A model generated the notes under the pieces. It had not been told where the DNA came from, made no database searches, and was given only the letters and a program-made list of their open reading frames with translations. From Persicaria tinctoria (taxonomy: Eukaryota; Streptophyta; Magnoliopsida; Caryophyllales; Polygonaceae): DNA of 64,000 bases. Below, in pieces: positions 54,608 through 64,000 of the stretch. Every line of letters begins with the position of its first letter. Position 1 is the stretch's first letter. The stretch lies in contig JBANSL010000009.1 of the NCBI GenBank assembly GCA_037127255.1, positions 23,028,475 to 23,092,474 on the forward strand, read 5' to 3'. Position numbers and translations under genes: made by a program.

Positions 54608-56563
54608 GCTAGTTACAGAACTTCTAAAATAAATAATCACAGAACGAATGCCTTACCTCCAATAGTTTTGTACAACCGTCCATGTCTTTGGCCAACTCCC
54701 GAGTCGCCTCGCCCAATCCCCGGTACAAGCACGACAAGACCCCTGCAGCTAGAGAAAGATGCGACACCTGCGCTGCATCCATAAACCTACGGATCACCTC
54801 CTGTCGCAATCTCCCGCCCGACTTGTCGATGAACAAGGTCGCAGTCGTAATCATCCCCAGCACAACACCCAAGATGCACTCCATATCATGCTCAAGTGGG
54901 GCGCCATCTCGAACCCGCTGTCGCATCGGTGCTATCTTCTGAAGGAGGAGCTGAACAGTAGGTCCTCCATGGGCCCAAGCGCTCTGCCGCTCGTTCTGGG
55001 TCAAGCCGTAATACTCCCCAACTACTTCCCTCCAGCCGAGAACATCATCCAGGACAATACACTCCTCTCCGTCCAAACGAAGGCCAAGTATGAAGAGCAC
55101 ATCGTGCAGTGTGATGGTGATCTCTCCCCATGCGAAGTGAAAACTGTTCGTCTCGGGGTGCCAGTGCTCAACAAATGCCCCGATCAGAGTGTGATCCACA
55201 TGATCCCACTCGAAATCTCTGAGGTCCCAGAACCCAATCTCCCGCACTGCGGGAAACCAGGACTCCCGTCCATCGACCTCCAACAACGCCTCTACACGGC
55301 CCAACGACTGCCCTCGTCTCTGCGCACGTGCACCCCTACGCAAGGCTTCGTCCTCCCGTCTCCAAATGGCCTGTGCAATGTGCGTCTCGTAGTCTCTCAA
55401 AAGAGAAACAGTATGTGGCCCCCCGGCCATTCGGGCTGAACAGCACGAATGGCCTCTGTCCTGCTAGCCTCGCCACGCTGCCCATCACCTCCTGCACTAC
55501 TGCTCTCTCCACGCTGTCTCCGCCTCCTCTGCACTGCACGGACAGGGGGCTGTGCCGCCTGATCTCCTCCCATATCCTGACGAACATCGTCAGATGCCCC
55601 ATACATCGGATCATGTTGCTCGTCTCCTCCAATATCCAGCAACACATGCCTCGAAGGTCCAGCTGACTCAGTAGGTGGGGCCGAAGAACATCTCTGTCCA
55701 CCTACATGCATCTCATGACCCCCGGCAATCGGCACACCCTCCAAGTTCGTAGGTGTCGCTGATGGCACCGCCTGCTGACTCCTAATGATCGGTTCAGGCT
55801 CGGCAGTCCTCAGCGTCGCAAGCTGAAGCTCAATAATCGGCTCAGGCTCGACGATCCTCGGCGTCGACGATGGCGCCGCATGCTGACTCCCAGGCGTCCG
55901 CCCTACACCCGTAGAACCAACCGGGGTGAACGACGCAAAATCTATCTGCGCAACGGCCCATGGCTCCTGGTCGCCACCTCGAGCATGACTCGTCCCGGCA
56001 CCCACATCTCCGAACAGAGGTGCCGTGTTGTCATACGAGTTCAATTGTTCGCTCGCAAACCCAGTCCCAAAGTAGTCTCGATAACCGTCAGGATAAGTGT
56101 GCACCTCCTCTACCACTCTCTCAGCTCCAGTCTGCAAGTGCTCACCCGTATGACGTGCTCGGTCCCCTCGTAGGTACTCCTCTAGCATCTCAATACCCTG
56201 GTCGCCTTGACCAGACTCTCCAGTCGACCGCACCACTGGGTCATCCGTGTGGTCAGACATCAAGTGCAGCTCAATCTGCATCAGACTCTGATATGTCTCT
56301 ATAGATGACTCGGACGTGTGCCCGGTATCAGCTCCTACCGTCTCAGTGTCCCTCTCCGGAGGATCCACTACATCCTCCAACGTCTGGGTCTCCCTGACAG
56401 CAGCCGCGGTATCATCATCTACCGCGTCGATATCCGTCTCCATCGGAACGGATGCACCCTGCAACATCTGCCTCTCCCTAATGGCAGCTCTCCTAGCAGA
56501 TTGTAATACTACCCTCTCTCCCAAATTTCTCGACAACAACGACTGTGTAGTTTAAAATATATA

Positions 56564-56885
56564 TGTCAGAATCCTATCGCTCAAGTACAATACTATATCG
56601 TATGATTGTCTAAATGTGACAACATTTTCGTAAGGTTTATTAATGATATCATCTTAATACTAACAATTCATAATAAAACATAAATATATACTTATTCGAT
56701 TTCAATTTCCCTACACCTAGTATTTGTCAGAATCCTATGGCTCGAATACGATACTATATATTATGACTGGCTAAATGTTGCAAGATTTTCCAAAGGTTTA
56801 TAAATGATTTCAATCTCATACTATCAATTCCTAAGAAAACATAAATATATACTTATTCGATATCAATTTCCCTACGCCTAGTAAC
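56564..56885. repeat. Two-copy tandem repeat of about 161 bp in intron 2 of the PMD gene
   Basis: TGTCAGAATCCTAT... starts at 56,564 and again at 56,725; both copies end with CAATTTCCCTAC-CCTAG. Imperfect, AT-rich, non-coding. Confidence 0.8.
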
Positions 56886-57289
56886 AATTTTAATATACTG
56901 TAGGGTGAGGCTGTGTCTCCAGCGGTGGCGGTACATCTGTCGTCCTCCGCCTCTGTATAGTGGGCTCCGGCTACATTATATATAACAATGAAATGTTAAC
57001 ACTATTTCCTTCAAATTAACAAATAAAGCAAATTGATTATTATAAACATTAAATGTTACCTGTAACGGATGTCTCCGAACATGACCGACATCATCAGCTA
57101 CGGCTTTTCCACGGTTGTCCTTCACCATCTTAAAACCCGGGTACAGAGTGGTGGTAGATATGGGGACGGGGAATGGACGGATCCAAAAGTCGGGCTCGGA
57201 ATCAAAGAATGGGAAAAGATTCGAGTCGGCCTCGGAATGAAAGAGATCGGAGAAGATTCGGTGTGTCGGAAAACTGGGCCCCCCCACGC

Positions 57290-57804
57290 CTATTTATAAT
57301 GGGACCCCAAGGGTAAAACTCATACCACATCTCCATGCGGTATGTTTTGTTACCGTTGTCATGGTATGTTTTTACCGTTGTGACAACGGTAACAAATCAT
57401 ACCGCATGGGTATGCGGTAAGTTTTGTTACCGTGACCACAACGGTAAAAAAGTACCGCATGAAGATGCGGTATGAGTTTTACCCAAATTTCAAACATACC
57501 GCATGGTTAAGCGGTATTTTTTTAACCACCGGATAACTACGCCCCAACCGGGTTATTGTATTACGGACTCCGTTTAAACCTAACCCACCGCACATACATG
57601 CGGTGTTTTCATACGGTCAACATACATACCGCATGTACATGCGGTATGTCAGGCTAAAATTTTATTAATCCACTGCATAGGGATGCGGTGGATTTGCGGT
57701 GTAAATAGTAAAAATTAGCCACATGCGGTATGTCAGGCTAAAATTTTATTAATCCACTGCATAGGGATGCGGTGGATTTGCGGTGTAAATAGTAAAAATT
57801 AGCG
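57290..57804. promoter_or_regulatory. Promoter with palindrome cluster P6 (right subterminal)
   Basis: About ten sites: 57,323, 57,373, 57,400, 57,428, 57,453, 57,497, 57,586, 57,627, 57,671 and 57,755. Two (57,373 and 57,428) use TACCGTTGT/ACAACGGTA-like arms instead of CCGCAT. A minus-strand TATA box near 57,290-57,300 serves the PMD gene. The outer 84 bp are duplicated in tandem (57,637-57,720 and 57,721-57,804). Confidence 0.78.
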
Positions 57805-57825
57805 GGGTAGATATTATACCCCGGT
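57745..57825 (-). repeat. Right terminal inverted repeat of the giant element
   Basis: Complement of the left end at 40,722-40,800. The outermost shared bases are ACCGG or CCGG, beyond which the two flanks differ. Confidence 0.7.
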
Positions 57826-59162
57826 TGCCCCCAAGGAGAAAAATTAAAGCTGCAAGAATTGCAACTTTAACATAACTCAGGAGGGGCCCACGCTTACTTT
57901 GACCACACAAAATGTTGACCTCTACAATCCCTCTACAGTCGGCCAAACACCAGCATCACGCCGGGAACCACCGCCCAAGGTCGAAAAACAAACGCCAGAG
58001 TCCCACAAATCACACCAGCCCCACCACAGGAGACTCGGATCGAGTTCAGCCCGTATTCCAGAAAATACCGAGCTCAGCAGCCAGGGAAGATGGACAAGGA
58101 CCCGAGCGTGAGAAAGACGACCCAGAGCACCACCACCGCCTCACCCTACCTGGAGCCCAAGCAGCCGGACACACCACCTCCAAACCCCTCAGGCTACTGA
58201 GAGTTCAGCCCCAAAACTAAAATGAAGTAGACACAGAGAAGGAGAGCAAGAGGAAGCCCAGATCTCAGACCTCAGGACAGAGCACGGACCACATCTGAAA
58301 CAGGCCACTAACAAGGACGAACCCAATCACACCAATGAACCACGAAGCCACCCGAACAGCAGCCCACACGTCCACCCACAGGCAAGAATTAAGACCACAA
58401 GCACCCTCGCTAGAGCCACAACGAGGGCGAAGACGGGGATACCTGCCCAGCCAAGCTTGGAAGAGCCCAATCAACAGCGGCTCCACTCCACAAGCCCCCA
58501 CAGCCAGGCCGAACCCACAACCCTCACACGGCTCGAGCAAAGCGAAACAGCTCCACAACCGCTCGCACAGAACTAGACAAAGGGTCAAAACCACCCCTCG
58601 CAAGAACCCGGATGAACAGAAACTGGTGATTGACGATTGTGGAACGGCCAAACCAGGGGGACCCAAAGCTGCACGAGCCCATCAACTGGTTCACGTCTCC
58701 GAACCACCACCAAGCCACAACCACCGAGCCCAACATCCACGGCAACGAGAGGCAGCAGCAACCCTGAAAATCTAGATCTAGAGAGAGGAGGAGGAGAACA
58801 GTGGAAAGGAACCAGATCTGGCCGGAAAGCGTCAAGCTCAGACCCACCACCCACAAACGAACCAACCGGACGCCAGGGAGAGGACCGGAACTGGACAAAA
58901 ACCGCCAGAACAAGCCGCTGACCACACAATGACAGCACATCCACACCTTCGACAAACCCACAAATTAGTTGTGGAAAACCATAAATATTACCAAAAACCA
59001 CTCAAACCCCACCCAAACGAAAAGTTTGTAGACAAACTCATATAGAATTGAAGAACAATGGGTGGGAGGAGGAGGAAGGGCCAAAGCGAGTAGAGAAACC
59101 AAAGAGAAGAGGAACCTCAAAAGAGAGTTTCTCTCTCTAGTTTCTCACTCTAACACCCAACC
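57826..59162 (-). other. 5' untranslated region of the deleted LINE
   Basis: On the minus strand a G/T-rich, C-poor leader that starts with GTTAGAGTGAGAAACTAGAG and is bounded by the 16-bp duplication at 59,163. Several long frames exist on both strands but with skewed composition and no recognisable domain, so no gene is called. Confidence 0.5.
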
Positions 59163-59178
59163 TGTTTTATGATATGCT
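59163..59178. repeat. Target-site duplication of the deleted LINE (right copy)
   Basis: TGTTTTATGATATGCT, identical to 40,547-40,562. Confidence 0.85.
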
Positions 59179-59365
59179 TCAAATACCAACAAGACGCAAT
59201 CACCTTACAAGTTACAACCTACGAGGGGTTGGATGCAACGAACAAGGCCTCGTCTTGAAATTGATTCCAAATAGAGCCCTTGAGTTGATGGCTGGCTGCT
59301 GGGGATGGAGATAGCCAACCAGAGCATAACGATGTTACTTGGATCAAAGCCCGCTTTTCAACAAC

Positions 59366-62110
59366 TCAGTCCTTATCTCGCCCAAACCATCCCTCCATCT
59401 CTTCATCGTCGGTCAGCTCGAGAAATTCGGGCCTCTCTGCATCTGCAAAACCCAAACCGTTGCTCTTCTCCTCTGCATTAGCCATACGCTTGCTCCTCGC
59501 CCTCATTCTCGATTTCCATTTCTCTCTCTCCTCTTTACTTTGAGATAATGTACTTGTACCTCCTAGTATAGGGAAGTCCATGAACTTGAGACTGCTCTTT
59601 TGACTTGAATCACATCCATCTTCGTCCTTTTCATCCACGAACTGCCATGACTTTCGCGGCATTCTCTCCCCTTCTCTAATTAGGGACTTGCTGTCACTTT
59701 CAGCAAGAGATTTCCGTCCATCTACATGACTGTTGGTATTGTGGTTATCTGAAGAATTTGATGAGGCTGATGCTTTTGGTCGCTTGTGGTCGCATCTCAA
59801 GCACAGTGTGTTCTTTCTGAAATTAATGTAGTGGCACCTAAGGTAAAACCAATGTGTCAATGAGTTAACATAGAGTACAAGAAAGAAAATAGCTTCTGCA
59901 AGATTCCAATTAGTTATGTATCAAAATCAGATAGCAGGGATGGGATACTAACGAGTCGCATTCCCACTCGCCAGGATCCAGTTTCTGCTTTGGAGGTTTC
60001 TCTTGACACAACTTGCATTTTGAATTCTTCGCAAAGTTCAAGAAGTGGCACCTGTAGAAGTAAAAACACCAGATTAAATTATTCAATGACAGCGTCCAAA
60101 TCACAATGGTAATGATCCTGAAGAAAAAGGGCAAGAAATGTTTACTTTTCACATATCCAATCTCCCTTTTTCAGAGGAAGCTGATCCTGATCCTCAATAA
60201 TTTGTCTTACTCGATCTTCAAATAACTCATGACAACGCAAGCACTTTATGTTCCTAGCAAAGTTCAGGAAATTGCACCTAGGACACAGATTATTGATTAT
60301 TCAATGCACGTATCAGATGAGGTACTTGTTGGAACATTAAAAGAAAAGCAAAACTGATGGCAGGAAAGGAGCTCTGCATTACTACTTGGGGCAAATCCAA
60401 TCGCCTTGTTTCATTGGTAATCTGTTGCGACCATCCCCTTGTGTTCTCAAAGATTTTCGGCCACCTATATCTGCTTCTGTGCTAACAGTAGAGTCAAGTT
60501 CCTCCTGAGAGAACCCAACTACTTCTCGAAGTATGCTTCTCACTGATTCCTCAACAGTGTTGTTCTGGCATTCACCTTTCTCCACTGAACCAGTAGTATG
60601 ATCAAGACTATAGGTTAGCAAGATCCGCATAACATCCACAGTCCTTGCAGCTTCATCTTCACACACTGTTACATATGCCCTATCACAGTTTCCTCTCAAA
60701 CTGCATGAGCTGCAGACCTAGACGGATTTATTTACATTAAGTTTAGCTTTACAAGGTGCAATTATTCAAGTATAAATTCTCCATTTCCATTGCGATGGTT
60801 GATCTCTTCTTCTTTTTATAAGTCTTTGCTTATGGAATGAATGATCTGGAAGAAAACTATTATTTGCTCAACACTTCCATGATTCTTTCTAATCTCCATG
60901 ACAGCAGAGAAAAGGAAAAAAATAGGGGTGCAAAAAAAAAAAACAGAAGAGAAACAAATCACCTACTTTTCCTTCATCAATGCCAACATATGCCCTCAGA
61001 CGCTTCCCCGAGTTAACCACTTTCCTGTCAAGGCTTTGGCACTGGAATCCCACTATAACCCGTATATCCTTCCTCGAGATGTGCCTGTACCAAATTCGTC
61101 GATTAAAGAAACAGAACATTTGTTTTTCCGAAGTCACTGCACAGGAATTTGTGGAAGAGGCAGGCATGTCCTCATTTTTGTTATAACAGGAACACATTTA
61201 TAGTATAGATAATTGTAAATCCTTCGATTTCCTTTATCAACAAGACAGTTGAAGCTGCACGAAATCATAACACAGAGTTTTACCACGCCACAGTAAATCA
61301 GTTATCTCACCATCCAATTTTAAAGTAGCGCGGTCTAACTCAAAAGGTCCACCCAATCAAGCATGTCTACCATATTTTTTTTCCTATAACAGTAACCATT
61401 GAGTTCGCTAAACATTTTTTCATAGGGATGGTAAAAGATGGACCATGTTATCATGAGACACACACATCCTTCGGTTGGTAATTTTATCGAACAGGTTGTA
61501 TGCATTACTCAACAACACGTAAAACGGAATCAATATTGTAAATTCGTATCAATAATCAATACCAATGAAGTTACCTGAGAAGATCAACCCTATCCCGCCC
61601 AAAATTCAAGCAAGCAGTGCGAACCAAATTGGAATACTTAGCTTCTGAACCTATCTCGCCCTTTCCAAAAGGGCTTCCAATTTCATCAAAATACCCTCTT
61701 TTCACCAACGAATCCATCAAATTCACCCACTCAGGCCACGGATGGGAAATCTGAAGCACACTTTCTTGACAAGAAGACCCCAAAACGCCTCGTTCATGCC
61801 CGGCGGGCAACTGGGCGGTGGTCTCTTGGATATGAAACGACGTCGTCGATGAAGCCCGTAGTTCATGTTTGTTGTATTCTTCTTCTCCTTGTTGGTGAAG
61901 CTCGAGCCCGCTGAGCAAGGAGGCGAGCTTGGAGCTCTCAGGGAGGCTGTGAAGCTGAGAGAAGAGGGTGATAAACGGGAGGGCCTTGAAGGGGACAGTG
62001 TTGATCCTGAGCCTGAGGGGTCCGGTGAGATATCGAAAGCTGGAATTGACGAATTTGAGCATTTTGCAGGGACAATCAGAGCGTAGTTGGAGACTGGAGA
62101 CTTGGAGCAT
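59366..62110 (-). CDS. RanBP2-type zinc-finger organelle protein (VAR3/OZ family)
   Basis: Exons by splice sites and phase: 62,110-61,575, 61,084-60,967, 60,717-60,386, 60,277-60,146, 60,051-59,953, 59,837-59,366; total 1689 nt, exactly 563 codons with stop. The N-terminus looks like an organelle transit peptide (a second in-frame ATG at 62,062 gives MLKFVNSSFRYLTGPLRLRI). The family core follows: WPEWVNLMDSLVKRGYF, TACLNFGRDRVDLLR, SRKDIRVIVG, VVNSGKRLRAYVGIDEGK, CSSCSLRGNCDRAYV. Then three RanBP2 fingers (GDWICPKCNFLNFARN, GDWICEKCHFLNFAKN, GEWECDSCHYINFRKN) and an acidic tail (DDEEMEGWFGRDKD). Relatives (VAR3/OZ1) act in organelle RNA editing and plastid development. Three introns cut each finger at the same place. 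I cannot assign the exact orthologue. Confidence 0.88.
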
Positions 62111-62192
62111 CTCCAGATGGAGCAAAATCGTACGTCCCTTGATTGGCCCTCCGGTGTCCCTCCTCACAATTTCAACATTAAAAAAAAAAGAA

Positions 62193-63270
62193 GAGTTAAA
62201 TGGGTATATAGACTGTATTGAAAGTATTGATAAGTAAATAGACCCCATCTATAACTTTTTTGTAAAATAGACCTTTTTAATGGCTAAATTTCTCTTTTAC
62301 CCTTTCTTATTTTCTTTCCAGATTTGTATTTAAAACAAAAAAAACCGTTTGAATTTACTTAAATTGGGCTTCCACTTTTCAATTGTATATTTTTCTATTG
62401 CATCTAAAAATAAAATCTTAAATATATTATATGATCTCACAAATGGCCTATTTAAAAAAAACACACGAATCAACGATTAACCTCTTGAATTACAATAAAA
62501 TACTATTACAATATATGAATTCAACAATCATTAGATTATAGTACACTAAAAATACAACGATTATTGGAATACGATTACATTTAACATTACAATATGTGAA
62601 TTTATTAATTACAATAATTACCATGACAAGATGGGATGTCCTCGTATAATTTATTGTAATCATTTCTTTTTTATTCTCGTTTTGTCATTTATTGTAATGT
62701 ATATGACAGTATATTGTAACAAAAGTATCGTAATTTATAACGTATTGAAATCATTTTTACTCTCTCAATTAAAATGTTAAAGTGTGTGCATGTAAATTAT
62801 TGTAATAATTTAAATTAAGTTCTCGTTATATATTGTAATCGATTGTTCGTTTATTGTATTGAAAAGTGACTCGTCAAAGACTACGAAAATCGCACCTCAA
62901 AACGCCAAAAAAAAAAAACAACAACAGAATCAGTATGTACATACTGCTAAATTCAAAAGAGATTGATGGGTAATAAGATCAATCTCCCAAACATTCAATC
63001 CAGGATTTTATGAAAGAATCCGAACCGTTTGACACTTTGACCAACCAAAATCTGTAGGGGAGGAGCACATTCAATTTGATAAAAAAGCATTTTGAAACCT
63101 ATTATTACGGCAAAATTAATGATGAAATCATTTTTAATTAGTACCGTAAAATATCTCAAGGGTAAATTAGTAATAGCAAATAGAGAAAGGTCTATATAAC
63201 TCTAAAATTAATTAAGGGGTTCAATCAGTAATAAAATTATGAAAAGGGGTCTAATTCATCCAATTATCTC
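62193..63270. mobile_element. Non-coding TIR element, MULE-like MITE
   Basis: About 1.08 kb, AT-rich, no coding frame. The left 85 bases (GAGTTAAATGGGTATATAGAC...ATAGACCTTTTT) match the complement of the right end (GAGATAATTGGATGAATTAG...ATAGACCTTTCT) imperfectly. Both sides are bordered by A runs, so a 9-bp duplication of A is possible but cannot be distinguished from simple poly(A). It starts about 80 bp upstream of the ATG of the zinc-finger gene. Confidence 0.45.
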
Positions 63271-63329
63271 AAAAAAAAAAAAAAAAAAACAAAACAAAAC
63301 AAAAAAAGTAGATTAAAACATTAAAAAGT

Positions 63330-64000
63330 TGGATGATTTTGTGAGAGGAGATAGGAGAAGGGGAGAGGGGAACAGAGGATTTGATCCCCTCCCAGATAGG
63401 ATGCAAGATTTAAAAGCCGAGTACTTTGGTGAGGCTATCCACGTGGAGGATTCTCCAATTTTTTTCCTTCTTTCCGTTTTTGCTCTTCTTTTCCTCTTTC
63501 TTTCTCCCGTTCTCTCTCCCGTTCTCCCTCCATTTGGCCGTCTCTCTCCCACGATCAGAACAGACGGTTGGTAGAATAAATGAAGCAGACGGTTTCCTTC
63601 CTTTTTTCCCTAATCAAACCCCACGTTCTCTGTCTCTCTCTCTCTCTCATGATCCGCTCTCCAACTCCCTCTCAATCACAATCGGCAGGAGGAGAAGATG
63701 ACTCTGGAGGATTCCCCAAATGGAGGGAAGTGAAGAGCCATCGCATATTTCAGCGATTTCGTCTTCTTCAGGCTTTTAGGGTTGTGCGTCTTGCCCAGTC
63801 TTCTCCCGAGCGAAGTTCTTCCCGAGTTCCTACTCTCTCCTTCCGAGTCCTCAGCCTCCAGAAGTCACTCCATCGCCACGAGGCCGCCGCCGAACTCACC
63901 CAGCCACGCCGGTAACACCTCCGGCACCTAGCTCCGACCACCATCCCTGCTCAGCCTCTTCTCTTCTTTCCTCTCTCCACTGAAGATTTATGGTGAAGTT
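63330..64000 (+). other. Probable 5' leader of a gene that continues beyond the window
   Basis: C/T-rich sequence with CTCTCTCTCTCTCT runs (63,630-63,648), a short upstream frame beginning ATGACTCTGGAG at 63,698, and an ATG at 63,990 very close to the window end. The composition is typical of a plant 5' untranslated region. Nothing in it identifies the gene. Confidence 0.3.

Larger units (their letters stand above)
48998..57128 (-). pseudogene. Plant mobile domain (PMD, MAIN/PP7L-like) gene, five exons, split by a LINE and broken
   Basis: Exons by splice sites and phase: 57,128-57,060, 56,970-56,899, 56,542-54,657, 49,860-49,663, 49,576-48,998. Exon 3 begins with a low-complexity acidic region and turns into the PMD core (LLRDYETHIAQAIWRRE, REIGFWDLRDFEWDHVDHTL, FHFAWGEITITLHDVLFILG). 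The end of the domain is in exons 4-5 (PERVL-stop-QFGRVQ), then a run of Pro. PMD proteins are linked to silencing of transposons and occur in transposons too. Damage: one base missing in a G6 run (plus 55,419-55,424), TAG at 49,678, TGA at 49,454. With one base restored, exon 3 would be an exact multiple of three. Intron 3 holds the LINE. A TATA box (TATAAATAG) lies near 57,290-57,300. Confidence 0.78.
40722..57825. mobile_element. Giant multigene MULE-type DNA transposon
   Basis: About 17.1 kb (12.4 kb without the LINE at 49,901-54,591). Imperfect terminal inverted repeats of about 80 bp: the left end ATATCTACACCGCTAATTTT (40,732-40,751) matches the complement of the right end near 57,815-57,795 (ATATCTACCCCGCTAATTTT), followed inward by ACTATTT, CACCGC and a CACCGCAT palindrome. 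It encodes a MULE transposase-OTU fusion, two Cys-rich small proteins, a BED-finger mini-protein, a coiled-coil mini-protein, a plant mobile domain protein and several foldbacks. Six clusters of a 20-bp palindrome are confined to it. No clear 9-bp target duplication was found, so the ends are approximate to some tens of bases. Transposase-OTU and plant mobile domain genes are known in MULE contexts; this whole gene set is not one I know. Confidence 0.75.
40563..59162 (-). mobile_element. Deleted LINE (L1-like) split by the giant TIR element
   Basis: Minus-strand LINE whose 3' end is 40,563 to about 40,721 and whose 5' end is about 57,826-59,162. Its last bases (CGTATATATTTACC on the minus strand) and the GTAAGAC...TGGTCTTA context match the 3' end of the LINE at 49,901-54,591. 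The 5' part begins with AGAGTGAGAAACTAGAGAG-type sequence and has no coding frame. ORF1 and ORF2 are absent, so it was an internally deleted LINE before or after the giant element entered. The 16-bp duplication supports the outer limits. Confidence 0.7.

Noticed and set aside
55336..55701. Minus-strand frame of 121 codons
   Set aside because: It is an alternative frame over the end of the PMD low-complexity region and lacks the splice-phase support of the main frame.
40650..57850. AAAAAATTA (left) and GAAAAATTA (right) as the 9-bp target duplication of the giant element
   Set aside because: One mismatch, low complexity, and it would place termini where the two ends no longer resemble each other.
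57826..59001. Several frames of 90-146 codons on both strands
   Set aside because: Strand-biased composition of a LINE leader; no domain, no start context, overlapping on both strands.

Overview
The window is nuclear DNA of an angiosperm, most likely a eudicot; I cannot name the species. The evidence is plant retrotransposon families (Athila-like, Sirevirus-like, Tekay-like) with tRNA-Asp and initiator tRNA-Met primer sites, plant non-LTR elements, a Stowaway MITE, and two intact host genes for organelle RNA processing. There is no bacterial-style operon structure.

Layout. (1) 1-35,030 is a retrotransposon nest. An Athila-like gag-protease element A (141-34,525, target duplication CACAA) sits in a tandem array of TTTGCACAAC-type repeats. 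A defective Copia element D on the minus strand (4,448-10,471, duplication ACCTT) has entered its protease region. A large non-coding element B (11,687-31,147) has entered further downstream. A young Athila-like element C on the minus strand (20,247-27,185, duplication GAATC) has entered B. (2) 35,040-36,900 holds a SINE-like sequence and remnants of LINE RNase H domains. (3) 36,908-39,433 holds a Stowaway MITE and an intact, intronless nuclear group II intron maturase gene (nMAT1/nMAT2 type). (4) 40,563-59,162 is a deleted LINE (16-bp duplication) that was hit by a giant terminal-inverted-repeat element at about 40,722-57,825, which itself took a second LINE (49,901-54,591) into an intron. 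(5) 59,366-62,110 is an intact six-exon gene for a RanBP2-type zinc-finger organelle protein of the VAR3/OZ family, with a non-coding TIR element just upstream. (6) The right end carries what looks like the leader of another gene.

The most interesting object is the giant element. It carries a MULE transposase fused to an OTU protease domain (five exons), a plant mobile domain gene (five exons), a BED-finger mini-protein, a coiled-coil mini-protein, two paralogous Cys-rich small proteins and a set of foldback (hairpin) loci. About 40 copies of a 20-bp palindrome (YACCGCATNNNNATGCGGTR) lie in six clusters. Four of the clusters are divergent-promoter positions and a fifth lies upstream of the plant mobile domain gene, with a TATA box at the usual distance from each start codon; the sixth is next to the left terminus. 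Genes alternate between divergent pairs that share a palindrome cluster and convergent pairs that share a CTACACAA-rich spacer. This reads as a mobile element with a common regulatory code for all its genes and hairpin RNAs. This copy is decaying: five in-frame stops (most consistent with C-to-T change) and one homopolymer frameshift break its genes.
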